Origin: Echinometra lucunter
Lineage: Eukaryota > Echinodermata > Echinoidea > Camarodonta > Echinometridae
NCBI GenBank assembly: GCA_029962745.1
Contig: CM057156.1
Coordinates: 224,529 to 288,528 of the forward strand
DNA: 64,000 nt
Direction: 5' to 3'
The notes under the pieces are model-generated. The model made no database searches. It was not told the origin of the DNA and worked only from the letters and a program-made list of their open reading frames with translations. The position numbers and the translations under genes are program-made. This document shows positions 21,501-32,400 of the stretch, one piece after another (the first letter of the stretch is position 1; each line of letters begins with the position of its first letter).

Positions 21501-24259
21501 TCTAACAGGTTCGGTCACATCGAACTTTATGCCACATAATGAAAGTTCATTGCTTTAATCTTCCTTTACTTGGGTACAGGAACAGAAGGCATCATACCAT
21601 GAAAGAACCTCTGCAACTCATTCCATCTTGCCAAAGGACCTGTTTTCGCCATCAGCTGTGAAAATCTTGTCACACCACAGAGTTTTTCCATCAAAGAGGT
21701 GTACAGTCTTTGCAAGATATTCAAGTGGGATCACTGAAAAGGAGTAAGTACACAAAATATTATTCAAATATCTGTCTCTTTACATTACTTTGTAATTGCT
21801 TTTAATCTTTTCCACAGAGAGTTTTCATATATTAGAGACTTCTTTATCTGCATATCCTCTGTTTTCAGCATTTTATAATGAAAAAGTAAAGCAAATTTTA
21901 GTAGGCATCTTTGGGGGGGGGGGGGTTGGGGTTTTTTTTGTTTGTTTTTTTTTGTTTTTTTTTGTTTTTTTCCTTTTTCTCATCCTTTCCTCATCCTTTC
22001 CCTTTCCTTTTGCTTATCATGAATTTTCTTTTCTTCGGAAAAAAGTAATATTTCTTTCCTTATGTCTTTTATAAAGAAACTTAAATGACCTTCAGTATGA
22101 GAAGATAGCTGATGAGACCCTGGATCACCTTTCAGAATTCTTTGAAATACTTGGAGATTCTGAAAATTGCCCAGCAGACTTTGATGTCATGTACAGTGTA
22201 AGTAATGTCATTGTTTAAAAGTAGCCAAGATTGTGATCTGAGTCACAGAGTATGAGGCACCATAATCACAGCTCAAAATTTGATATTGTTCTGAATTGGA
22301 AAGTGCTATATTGTATATTTCATATCTATTTTTTTTTGTGTGTGTTTGTGTATAAAAAATATCTGCAATTAGAACTTACAGATGACTTCAAATATGTTTT
22401 CACTTATGTGCTGTGGTCAATTTGCCTTGTCTTGAAATTAGAAATTCCCTGTAGATATCATGTAAAGTATTTAGTAAGAGTGATATTTCATGAGCATAAT
22501 ATCTGATCCATACAATCATTTATTTATTTATTTATTTATTTTTTATTTTTTTTTTTTTTAGTCTGGCGTACTAACAGTAGCCTTTGGCCAGGAGCATGGA
22601 ACTTATGTGATCAACAAACAAACACCAAACAAACAAATATGGCTATCATCTCCCACAAGGTATGTACTGGACATTCCTAAATAGGGCTTAACCCATATGG
22701 AATTTCGTTGCTGATCTGATGCCCGATGTTTTTTACATCCGCATCGGCCCGATTCTGATTCCAATAACGATGCTGCGCAGAGCTTGGTTGAGTAGAGATG
22801 CATAATTACAATTTTAAAAAAAAAAGTTGAATCCCGTCTGCTACGTCTGCTACGAACGAACTATTGACTCGGCATATTAATTCTTTACCTTTGGACATTA
22901 ATAATAGTTTTGCTGGTCGTCTGAGTCGCCTTCAAGAAATATGAATTGCCAAAAAACGGAGTTGAAACTAGTAACTTGACAAATTGATTCTTTACCCTCG
23001 TCGATGAAAATGATATCAGCTGGTTCTTTTTCAAGAAATATAAACTACGGACAGGACAAAGGTGAACGATCGACTTGAAAAATTAATTCTTTACTTTTTT
23101 GATGATGATAATAGTTACGGCGGGTCGACTAAAAACTATATTAAAAAAGCTAAGGAGACGGAGCTGAAACGTATTAACTACCGACCAGTAACTTGACAAA
23201 TTTGTTTTTAAACATCACGGAGGAGACAAAGGTAAAAAAAAAAAAATCAGTTCCGCATCGGCACACCCATCAAAATATCTACCGATTCCGATGTTTTGCC
23301 GATGCGGCCAAGAATCGGCACTCACCGATCTCCGATGTGGATATCGGTGAAGCCCTATTCCTAAATATCTTTCTATTTATTTTTATTTATTCGTTTTATT
23401 CAAACAGGGTAGCTCTTTTAGCGATAAACTGTTTTCCTCTGAGGCCCTGTACATAACAACATAGGAAAAACATAGATAACATATTCACATAAACATCACA
23501 ATTGGAAGATAATTTTTTTCCTTGCGAAACGTGTGAAATGAACTTGAAAAAGATATTAGACCAGCATGCAAAATATTAAGGATTGAATCAATTTAGTATT
23601 TTGAATAATGTTCTTCAGCATACAAAGAAATGCTTTCAAGGTTGCATACACAAAGTTAAAAAAAAAAAAAAAAAGATGGGAATCAGCTATACAGAAAAAC
23701 AACAGGATAACTTAAATGATGTTTAAGCAAGTCTCCAATATGTATGAAATATGGATATAACATATGTTCATGTATTTGGATGTTTAGCTGCATGTGGATT
23801 CAGAACTATTATATATCTTATGCGACAAAAATGTTGCAGTATTATACATTCATATCCAAAGCTACAAAGTTTCCTTGGGATTAACTAGCTCAGCATGTAC
23901 TTTAAAAAAGCAGTCAAAAGCAGCAGTAGATATTCTGAAGATTTGTTTATCAGTTCAAGTGTTATTTTAAGAGTTTTTCTACCTGTATGTCCTTGGTCAT
24001 CTTCACTGTATCCCTCTCTCTTTCTCCCTCCCTCTCTCTTCCCCTTTCTTTCTCTTCCCCTCTTGCTGTAATATTATATATTTGTCTATCTCTTTCTCGC
24101 AATGCTTTTACCAGTGGTCCCAAGAGATACGACTATATCAACAAGAGATGGATCTACACTCATGATGGTAAAGCTTTGCATGATCTTCTCACGGAGGAGA
24201 TCTCCAAGATACTTGATTCTCGTATAGATGTTACTGAAGCCGAGCAGTGGGACACGTGA
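18591..24259 (+). CDS. FXN: Frataxin, mitochondrial (5 exons)
   Basis: Exons 18591-18770, 21580-21743, 22077-22197, 22562-22659 and 24115-24259 join in phase to a 235-aa protein (human 210). All introns are GT-AG. Exon 1 and most of exon 2 encode a basic, Ser/Thr-rich, acid-poor N-terminus typical of a mitochondrial targeting sequence. The mature fold starts near residue 121 ([17 protein letters not shown]), whose acidic first helix is the iron and NFS1/ISCU contact ridge. It continues through [29 protein letters not shown] and SGPKRYDY. N173, W182 and R192 align with human N146, W155 and R165, residues important for iron-sulfur assembly. Frataxin accelerates sulfur transfer on the NFS1-ISD11-ACP-ISCU complex in the matrix. 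Kozak context of the start is GTTAGATGG. The gene looks intact. It is divergent from UBAP1 and convergent with the ceramidase gene. Confidence 0.96.
19203..19370. repeat. Dispersed repeat, copy 2 of 2
   Basis: Second copy of the 15658-15835 repeat, in FXN intron 1. Copies differ by scattered substitutions and small indels. Confidence 0.6.
19423..19840. mobile_element. TTAA-bounded MITE, family C copy 1 (FXN intron 1)
   Basis: Starts TTAACCCATAGCAGTACAG and ends GTACCTCTATGGGTTAA, giving a TTAACCCATAG inverted end and TTAA target sites. It is nearly identical to 26453-26868. No coding capacity. Confidence 0.8.
20640..21194. repeat. GC-rich repeat block with CCGTTCCAAAG and GGGGTCGAGTG
   Basis: CCGTTCCAAAG-like units recur about every 60-80 bp from 20690 to 21125. 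The right part (21061-21194) has inverted GGGGGCCACTCGACCCC and TTGGGGTCGAGTGCCCCCC. Overlapping ORFs on both strands are composition artefacts. It lies in FXN intron 1. Confidence 0.6.
21195..21420. repeat. GGTTCGTTAATCCGAA palindromic array, copy 1
   Basis: Alternating AAGGTTCGTTAATCTGAAAATG and inverse CATTTTCGGACTA.CGAACCTT units. Same family as 51025-51510. It lies in FXN intron 1, ending 160 bp before exon 2. Confidence 0.7.
22512..22560 (+). repeat. (TTTA)n tract forming a splice acceptor
   Basis: A TTTA/TTTT simple repeat serves as the polypyrimidine tract of FXN exon 4, ending TTTTAG directly at 22561. Confidence 0.7.
22682..23357. mobile_element. hAT-like non-autonomous transposon in FXN intron 4
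   Basis: Ends TAGGGCTT.ACC and GGTGAAGCCCTA are inverted. The 8-bp sequence TTCCTAAA stands outside both (22674-22681 and 23358-23365), a hAT-type target duplication. Subterminal regions are rich in CGATTCCGAT/CGCATCGG palindromes. The middle holds about three ~120-bp units starting AATTNATTCTTTAC (about 22877, 22980, 23083) and containing TCAAGAAATAT in two of them. No transposase frame. Confidence 0.85.
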
Positions 24260-24373
24260 CACTATTTAAGCAACATGTGCAAACCACAAGATGAAGCTAC
24301 TCCATGAAAGTATTTTGTAGTTCTCTTGGATTTTTCTTCTATATTCACTGTGAAAGGAGAGAGAATTAGTAGA

Positions 24374-24379
24374 AATAAA
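24374..24379 (+). terminator. FXN proximal polyadenylation signal AATAAA
   Basis: Canonical AATAAA lies 115 nt after the FXN stop codon. A second AATAAA at 25442-25447 could end a longer 3' UTR of about 1.2 kb; the DNA between is largely free of recognisable repeats, compatible with a long UTR. Which is used cannot be told from sequence. Confidence 0.45.
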
Positions 24380-25441
24380 CTGATTGACTCTGAGCAGAGA
24401 TGTTAAATGAAACGGGTCATTTTGGGGATGGTGTAAAAGGTGCAGGCCTAAAAGGATTTAATTGCATTATTATTCATCCAAGTTTTTTGGGTGACTTGTT
24501 CTGTCCGAATTGTTTATGTACATGTAGTGCGCAGTTCATTTCATGGACATAGTAGGACTTGTTCTCATAATCAGAATTGTACAAAGAGGTCTTCCTCATT
24601 GCTTTATCTCTTCAAGATATGTTGCAAGTATTCCAAGATTTATTGAAACCATTTTATTGGAAAATTGGTGGATATATGTTTTTGCCATAAAGGTTTTGTT
24701 ACAAAGAATATGGCATCACCTATATGCCTGGGAGGGGGAAAAGCAAACTTAATCACTGTGACCCCAAGGTCATTCTATTTAAACAAGATGTTTTTCAATA
24801 TTTCTTCTCCGAAAACAGTGAGGTTGGTTTGGAAAGAGACAAGATTAGTCATGCAGTGCAATCAGCTTTTACTTCTAGACAAGTCCTAGGCATTTTGCCA
24901 TGCAGTGTTCTGTACGTTACCAAGTGCTACAGAGTTTTCAACACATGGAATTCAAATGTATCATATTTCTTCATATTTCAAAGAGATCCAAGCAGGAGCA
25001 GGGCATTTTCTTCATAAAATCATCAAAAGTAATGTAACAATGGAAATTTTAGCACAATGAACTTTTAGCGCTCAGCCAAGTTAAGCACAATTCGAAATGT
25101 TTAATTTTCACCGACAGATAGGATAACTGTATAACATTATATTTATTGTGCAGGGGTTTTTTTTGCGCAAGTGTTGTTCAGTGCAAAACATACAAAAATT
25201 TCCACATCTCATGAAATATTCCATGTTTAGAGTGCTAATTATCAGACATGTTTTGGTAACTATGGGACCTATATGCTTGGACATGTTTAAATGCTTTATT
25301 TACTCTGTGCCTCCTTGAAAAGTTTGTGGAAATTCGTAGCATGTACATGTATTATACCTGTACTGCATCCGATCACAATATTTTCAAAATGTTTTGCTCT
25401 GGTATCTGTATTCTCCAGAACTGTGGTAAAATATGTTATTA

Positions 25442-25447
25442 AATAAA
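25442..25447 (+). terminator. FXN distal polyadenylation signal AATAAA
   Basis: Second canonical hexamer downstream of FXN, inside an A-rich stretch. It is an alternative to the proximal site at 24374. Confidence 0.35.
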
Positions 25448-26135
25448 AACAAATGGAAAAAGAAATTCATATCCCTAGACCCTTTCTTTATTGTGCCTGC
25501 ATTACAGCATGATGTTGTGCACGATATTTCCCAATGTAAATCATTAATCATCAAAGGGTTGGATCAAGCTTTGTCTTTCAGGTAAGTTTCCTGCATGAAT
25601 ACACAGCTACAATTTGCTTCATATCCAATTATGCTAGCAGACACTAAATGTATGTGCAGGACCTCTTCTACGCAAGCCCTCCAGCGAAGATTGCTATTAT
25701 TGATTGAACTGAATAATTAACACCCTCCTTACAATCTGTGATCAATCCTCCTAAGAACTACTGCATACTCCTTCACAACAACCAATAAGATGAGAAAATA
25801 CTGCCAACAAGAAATCTGATCAGTAAATTATATTTTATGATTGTGGATTACAATCTCACTATGCAAGATAATGCATTAATACAAGTGTGTTTCCCTTATT
25901 GACTTACAAATTGCTTAACTGAAAATTGCCTCTCTACTTTAATTTTGAATGTTTATAACTTCAGTAATGATTACAATAGGTAATTAAGAACTGGCATACA
26001 CATGTTGGTGATTTAGGCTCAGTATATTATAATTATATATGTATATATGAGACACAATGTCATACATTTAAAACATAATAATAATGAATATTTGTATCGT
26101 GCCATGTCGTCATTTCTGTCAGAAATGCGAGTTCT

Positions 26136-26407
26136 AGGGGTGTTACATAAAGCTGTTCCCAAAGTTACAAATGACTTTATGAACAACTTGAATCATTCAC
26201 AATATGGCAAAGCAAGTGGGATACCCAATCATTATAAATCATATCAGCTAAAGGTGAAATATGAAGACACAGATTAACATTGATATCGTTCACAAACATT
26301 TGTATTACAAGTTATACTTTTTGCCACAATTAAATTGAGATTACAGGAAATGCAGTCCCATATGCGTAACTTTACAAACAGCTTTATGAAACCAACCCCC
26401 CCCCCCC
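26136..26407. mobile_element. MITE with GGTxTTxCATAAAGCTG ends
   Basis: GGGGTGTTACATAAAGCTGT at 26138 is inverted at about 26375-26407 (ACAGCTTTATGAAACCAACCCC). Copy fragment at 4617-4756. It lies between the FXN and ceramidase 3' ends. Confidence 0.65.
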
Positions 26408-26452
26408 TGGTGCAATGTAAGAGATACAGTCTCTTGTGGGCATGTACACATG

Positions 26453-26868
26453 TTAACCCATAGCAGTACAGAGCTTTCTTGAGGTTTAAATTAATCATCT
26501 TCATTCCTCAAATTGGCAACAAAAATTATCTTTTTCCATGCTTACATAGCTTGAAAAAAATAAATATGGATATAACATGAAACAAAATGAATTATAATTG
26601 GTCAATTTAATCAGAAATGCCAATTTGAACACAGAAATAGTGATTATGTATTATTCACAGCATTGCCAATTTAAAGAGTTTAATGATTAGTTACAATTAA
26701 ACTGCTCTGATTTGAGAATGCCACACCATACGGCATTGGGAATGGGCTCAAAATTTTCAGTGCATTTTTCTCTTTCTGCTCATGTATGATATGTACTGCC
26801 CAACATTCTGGACCAAAAGATACTGCAAAAGCATCTCCTAAAGGAGACGCTGTACCTCTATGGGTTAA
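26453..26868. mobile_element. TTAA-bounded MITE, family C copy 2
   Basis: Same element as 19423-19840, same orientation, TTAA at each edge. The close similarity implies recent activity. Confidence 0.8.
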
Positions 26869-28920
26869 CCTGGTGAATAAGTACAAGAAAATTTAGGATT
26901 TTGGTTACAGTTTCATAAGTTCAAGAAGTAATACCCAAATACTATCAAAATCCCAAGAACAGATTACTGTAGTGCTACATTTTCTGCTTCATTTCTGTTT
27001 TTAAGAAAAACCAGATATACCTATATATCAATATCACTGAATGATTTGCTCTAAAAATAACAATATAAATTTTCCATTTAAAATGGCAAGCATATTATCA
27101 TTTTCTATGATAACTACAATGACTACTGCAACTAGGCATCATAGGCATGCCTTGAACCAAAATTTTCAACATGAATAGAACAATATTGTGCAGTTTTCAC
27201 AAATTAAAGCTTTATCAAAATGATTCTTGTATAGCAGTCAATTGCTTCATAACAAATACTGTTGTAGAAAAAAAATAGGAAAGTTTAAAAGACAAATTCG
27301 CTGCGCATTTCAAACTGCTGCTTTTTACGCCACGCCACTTTGCTTATTTTTTTCAAACTCTCAAACTTTTTCTTTCAAATCTTGCGCATCTCTTAACACC
27401 AAGTTATGAAAATCAATTATTGTTGCACAGTTGTGACCTGTGACCTAATTTCAACCCCAAAAACACAGAATTTCTGAGTTTTGTGTACAAAATAAATGGA
27501 AAACTACATTTCTTCATTTCTTCATTATTGCCTAAATTTTCTTCTTTAAGCTGTTAATATCACTTTGTCCAGACAACACCCTGAAACAGCAACTTTAAAA
27601 GAAAAATAATTTTAAAAAAATTTAAGTTAAAAAAAGAATAAATAAATAAGAAATTATTATTATTTTGTTTGGTGTAACCTGTGCCTGGGAGGCGAAAAAC
27701 GAACTGAATCACTGTAACCCGCGGGTCCCTCCTCCCAGTATAACCGATGGGGGGTGTGCAGGGTGACCACTACACCAGGGTTTCCCCCTGCTCTATTCTA
27801 TAAACAAAAGAATACATAAGAATGGAAATCACTTTCATTTTTGTATTCTTTCATAATAGTGTCTGTAACATTTATAAAGAACTTCCTGCATAGAAATTTC
27901 ATCTCCATGGCCTTTCATTACTTGATTACCACTCAAAATATGTATTTATGCATATGATTTGCATCAATTATAATATCAAATGGAACAAAACAGATTTACA
28001 CAAAAATAATGATGAATTTGTGTTCTTTATGCGATTTTTGAGGTATACGCACAATTTCAATCAGTCATGTCGCGGTCAAGATCAGAGGGGGGCTTCCCAG
28101 GCCAACCATCGCCCCCCCCCCCCCCCTCCCCCAGTCTTTCATAATCCTGAAATAGCCAAGTACAGATAGGGCTAAATACTTCTTTCATTTATCTTGATTT
28201 TTTTTTTTCATACACCAAACACACAAAATATTTTTAAAAAACTTAACTATAAATCATGCCAATTGGTTTAGTCATAACACAGATAAGCAGAATTGTTAAA
28301 ATATACTTTGGAATTCCATCTAACTTTTTTTTTTGGGGGGGGGGGTTGTTTTGTTTTTGTTCAGGGGTGGCTTCATAGTGAATTAGTCCTAAGTGCATAT
28401 TTTCTACACAAGCCATTATTCCAAGGAGTTGAACATTAATACTGGTAACTACATTTTGATTGCTCTTTCTGCAACAAGCTTTCAGCATCACTGAAAGCTT
28501 CACACTCGTCCGTGTATCTAAAATCATACATCCAAAACACGAAGAAATTCTTCTAACCAATTTGTAAAATCAACCACAGCAATGAATAAAAAAAATCTTT
28601 TAAAAATCTTTTTAAGATCTTTCTAAGATTTGGCAAGAGTGAGATCAAAGTTTACTTGTGCATTGCAGAAATCGCTTGGTTCAGTATATTACGACAAACT
28701 ATTATTCATCTAAAAATCCTTTCACTTTGTGCTTGTAAACAATTACATAAAATACAATTACCAATATACAGTGAAAGTCAATTCATGAAAATTAAAATTG
28801 ATTCCTATTCCCTGACACAACAATGATAAATAAACTTCTACTTATCAAAGATTTTCATCACAGAGCTGTCGGTCACAGAGTTCGTGTTTTAATATTGCCA
28901 AAATACATGCTGCAGCACAT
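26869..28920. other. Intergenic DNA between FXN and ceramidase
   Basis: AT-rich spacer with no supported gene. A decayed tRNA-like repeat may lie at 27665-27790 on the minus strand (TGGTGTAGTGGTC, then a weak B box); TGCCTGGGAGG...AATCACTGT is shared with 24727-24765. Poly-C at 28110-28127 and poly-T/G at 28327-28347 are homopolymers. Confidence 0.5.
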
Positions 28921-29023
28921 TACTTTTCATACTCTTGAATTATAGAATGAATACAGTGGTATAGAGAAACAAAAGTGGAGAAATGATACTGGAAAGTCTG
29001 AGACATAATACTGCTTAGAATAC

Positions 29024-29029
29024 TTTATT
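29024..29029 (-). terminator. Candidate ceramidase polyadenylation signal
   Basis: AATAAA on the minus strand (TTTATT as written), about 400 nt beyond the stop codon at 29429. It is the first canonical hexamer I noticed downstream. Confidence 0.4.
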
Positions 29030-29428
29030 GAAATACCTTCAGCATCACTTAATGCCCCAAACTGTCCTGATATTTGGTATATGTGGTTTTCGATAAGTAG
29101 TGAGAGTGGAAAAATAGCAGACGATTTCTTGAAAAGGAAGACCAAAATGAATCGGTTACAATTAATCATTTTCTTCAGAATTACCATTCTGTATTCTTTT
29201 CAAGAAACAGAACCTCACTAAAACTACGGCCTTGACATGAAAAAAAAACCTCTTCAAGTATGAATATAGAAAAAACATAGGAAGAAGGGTTAATTTCCTC
29301 TTTGGGCAGATGAAGTCAGCCTTACACAGATAGACACACAAGTCAACAGTGCACACGGTGTAATATCTATTCGACATAATAAATACACATGTAAGAGATA
29401 TATACTAGAATCCATAACATGAAGTCAG

Positions 29429-32400
29429 TCAATCCCAAGCTGGTTTGCCTGCTGCACACTGGAGGGTCACATACGGAATCCCTGCGTTCACCCAGGAGTC
29501 CTTGGGCCAATACTTCAGGACAGGTCCCATCTCTGGACACTCGTTCATTGCATCGAAGTAGGCAAAGAGGACGCAGCCCGTGTATGCCGAGATGAACACC
29601 ATGATGTGCCAAGCGCAGTGAAGGTACGGGAGAGACAGGGACTGCCAGAAGTCACAGAATAGACGGTCACTGAGCCAGCAGCTGACCGATATCACCCAAA
29701 GGAAAGCACAGGTTTTACCAAGCTTGACAACACGAGGACAGTGGGCCCTGTAGAGACGGGGAAAAGAGAGAGGTGGGAAAAGAGATAGGCAAAATAAGAA
29801 AATTATTGTAAAAATAGCAAGAATTTGAAGTTTTGTAAACATCTCTGCACTACCAAATTCTCTCTACAGGAACTAAGTATCAGACATCAGGCTGCAGCTG
29901 GGCAATTCCACGATAAGGGTGTAATTCCGTTACCAACATTTTCAGACTTTCTGTGCCTCTTTTGTACTCCGCCTCCCTTCTCACCGTTTAATACTCTGTA
30001 AATATGCCCATTCTTTCATGTGAGCTCTTTCATTCCAACAATTTTATTCTTACATTCATGATATATTGTGGTATCACACCTCGGTAACAGAATTACCAGA
30101 AAAAAGCACCAATTTTAAACTTCAAACATGTCTTTTAAATCAAGCATGCATTATACCAACACAGACTAAGATTGTGGTATTCTTTATTGTTTCAGCTTTT
30201 TTTAATTCAAAGATTTGGCTATTTAAGGCTATTAAAGTGATTGTTTTTACTATAAGTGTGAAGTAAAGTGACTGTTTTTCTGATGCGGAATTGCCCAGTT
30301 GGATTATTCTGTTAACTTCATTCTACAGTACACCATTTATTCTGACGTGGCCATGACCATCATAGAGAGCAAATACATAGAGACATGTACATACATGAAT
30401 TACATACATTACATTCACAAAGATTCTCTCATACAGGGGGTCAAGCACAATACATCTTATGTCTTTGATCCATCCACTAAAAATGATGATTATGCACATT
30501 AACCCATTTGTGACAGAGGTCCAAATTTTGTGGTTTGGCCTAATATCTTTTGATGCAAAGCCCTAAAAATCATACCAAATACATGAGCAGAAAGAACAAA
30601 AAATTCTACACAAACTGTACCCATTTTGGTCACGTTACTATTCGTTGTTTGATGCTGAAAATTTTAAAAAGGAAAATAAGCATTAAAACCCTTAAATTGG
30701 CAATGTGATAGAAAGTTTAAATCACCGTTTTCCCCTGCAAATTGGCAACTTTATGACTTCTCATCATAATTTACGTCAATTTGTATTCATTTCAGATACA
30801 TGACGTTTTATAAGAAAAATGTAGCAATAAAATGAAGATGTTGGTTTGCCAATTTGAAGAATAAAAGCTGATCAAATTAGGCTTTAAATAATTCCTGTCA
30901 CGAATGGGTTAACATGCATGTACATGTACATGTACATAAAATGACCCTCAACGATGAGGCAGGACTTAAAGATGATCTGCATCAGTAAACTTGCATTCAT
31001 TATACCTCAATGGCCAGGTTTAGACTATGCAGGCTACCTACATGTATATGTGCAGGCCTAAAGACTCCAGTGCAAGGAAAAAATTGATCAAGAGACCCTA
31101 TTCACCACCACAACTGAATAGGCAAAGATACTCCCTTACTTAAAGGCTTGTTCACATCTGTGCAGAGTTATTAAAGGAGAATGCAACCCAGACATCAGTG
31201 TGCTTCCAGTGAATGAAGAAGGACAAGAAGAGTAAACAGTGAAAGTTGGAGGAAAATCGGACAATCTGTTCAAGAGTTATGAACTTATCGTGGGGATCCT
31301 TGAATTGGCACCTTTGCTAGCATCTGTGATGTCATGGTGGACAACTCTCTATTCATTTTGTACACAGAATTTAACAGTTCCTTTATTTTCAAGAAAAGTA
31401 AATATTCTTCTGATTTACTGTTGAGTACGACATGGCTACATCAATTCTGCAAGCATTTGGGGAAGAATTATGTTGATTCCTGACTTGAAATTTCATATAA
31501 ATTAATTTTTTTGAAAAATTAAGTACAAAATGAATTGAGAGTTGTCCACCATGACATCACAGATGCTGACAAAGTTGCCAACTCAAGGATCCCCATAAAA
31601 GGGATTTAGTGAAACTTTCAAAATTTATAACTCTTGAACAGATTGTCCGATTTTACTCAAACTTTCACTGTTTACTCTTCTTGGTCATCTCTATTCACTA
31701 AGAGCACACTGATGCCTGGATTGCATTCTCCCTTCTTTTTTTTTTTAATTGCAGTTTTTTTCAGTTTACTGCACTCCATATTTCTGTAGATCTTATAACA
31801 TACACAGGTATGGAATAGGTATAGGTCCTTCATTGCATCACTCGCCCCTATTTGCCACTAGCGCACAAAGATATTGCCACATTTTATTTTTTTATTGAGA
31901 GGAGGCACAATTTACCACTACACATCTGAACAAGCCCTTATATCAATTCTGTCAGTCCCATTTCTTTCATTTTATTTTTCTTTCCCTTCTTTAATTTAAT
32001 AATTAATGATATAGTCCATTTATCTAGCTCAGCTACTATATAAATATACTCTGCTGCTCTTTACAAAGTATCATATGATTACCCTGGCTATAACTGAGCT
32101 AATGTGATAAGGTGCTAAAGCAGGAATTTCTTCCAATCTGGTATCCTCTTATTCCATCTGGGTGAAGAGTGGCAATATTGATTAATGTCTTGCCAAAAGG
32201 CGTTAGTGCTGGGCTGGGATTCGAACCCTCATCCCCGGCCCCTGGAGTGAGAGTCAAGTATTACCACTTCACCACAACACCTCCGCAGTATACCTCTTTC
32301 AGTACAGATCTGTTCAGTTTGGGTGCTGTTTTTTATGCTGTTTATTAAATGGGGAGCTTCAAGCAATGCCTACTAAAAGCATTAACACCTCAATGCACCT

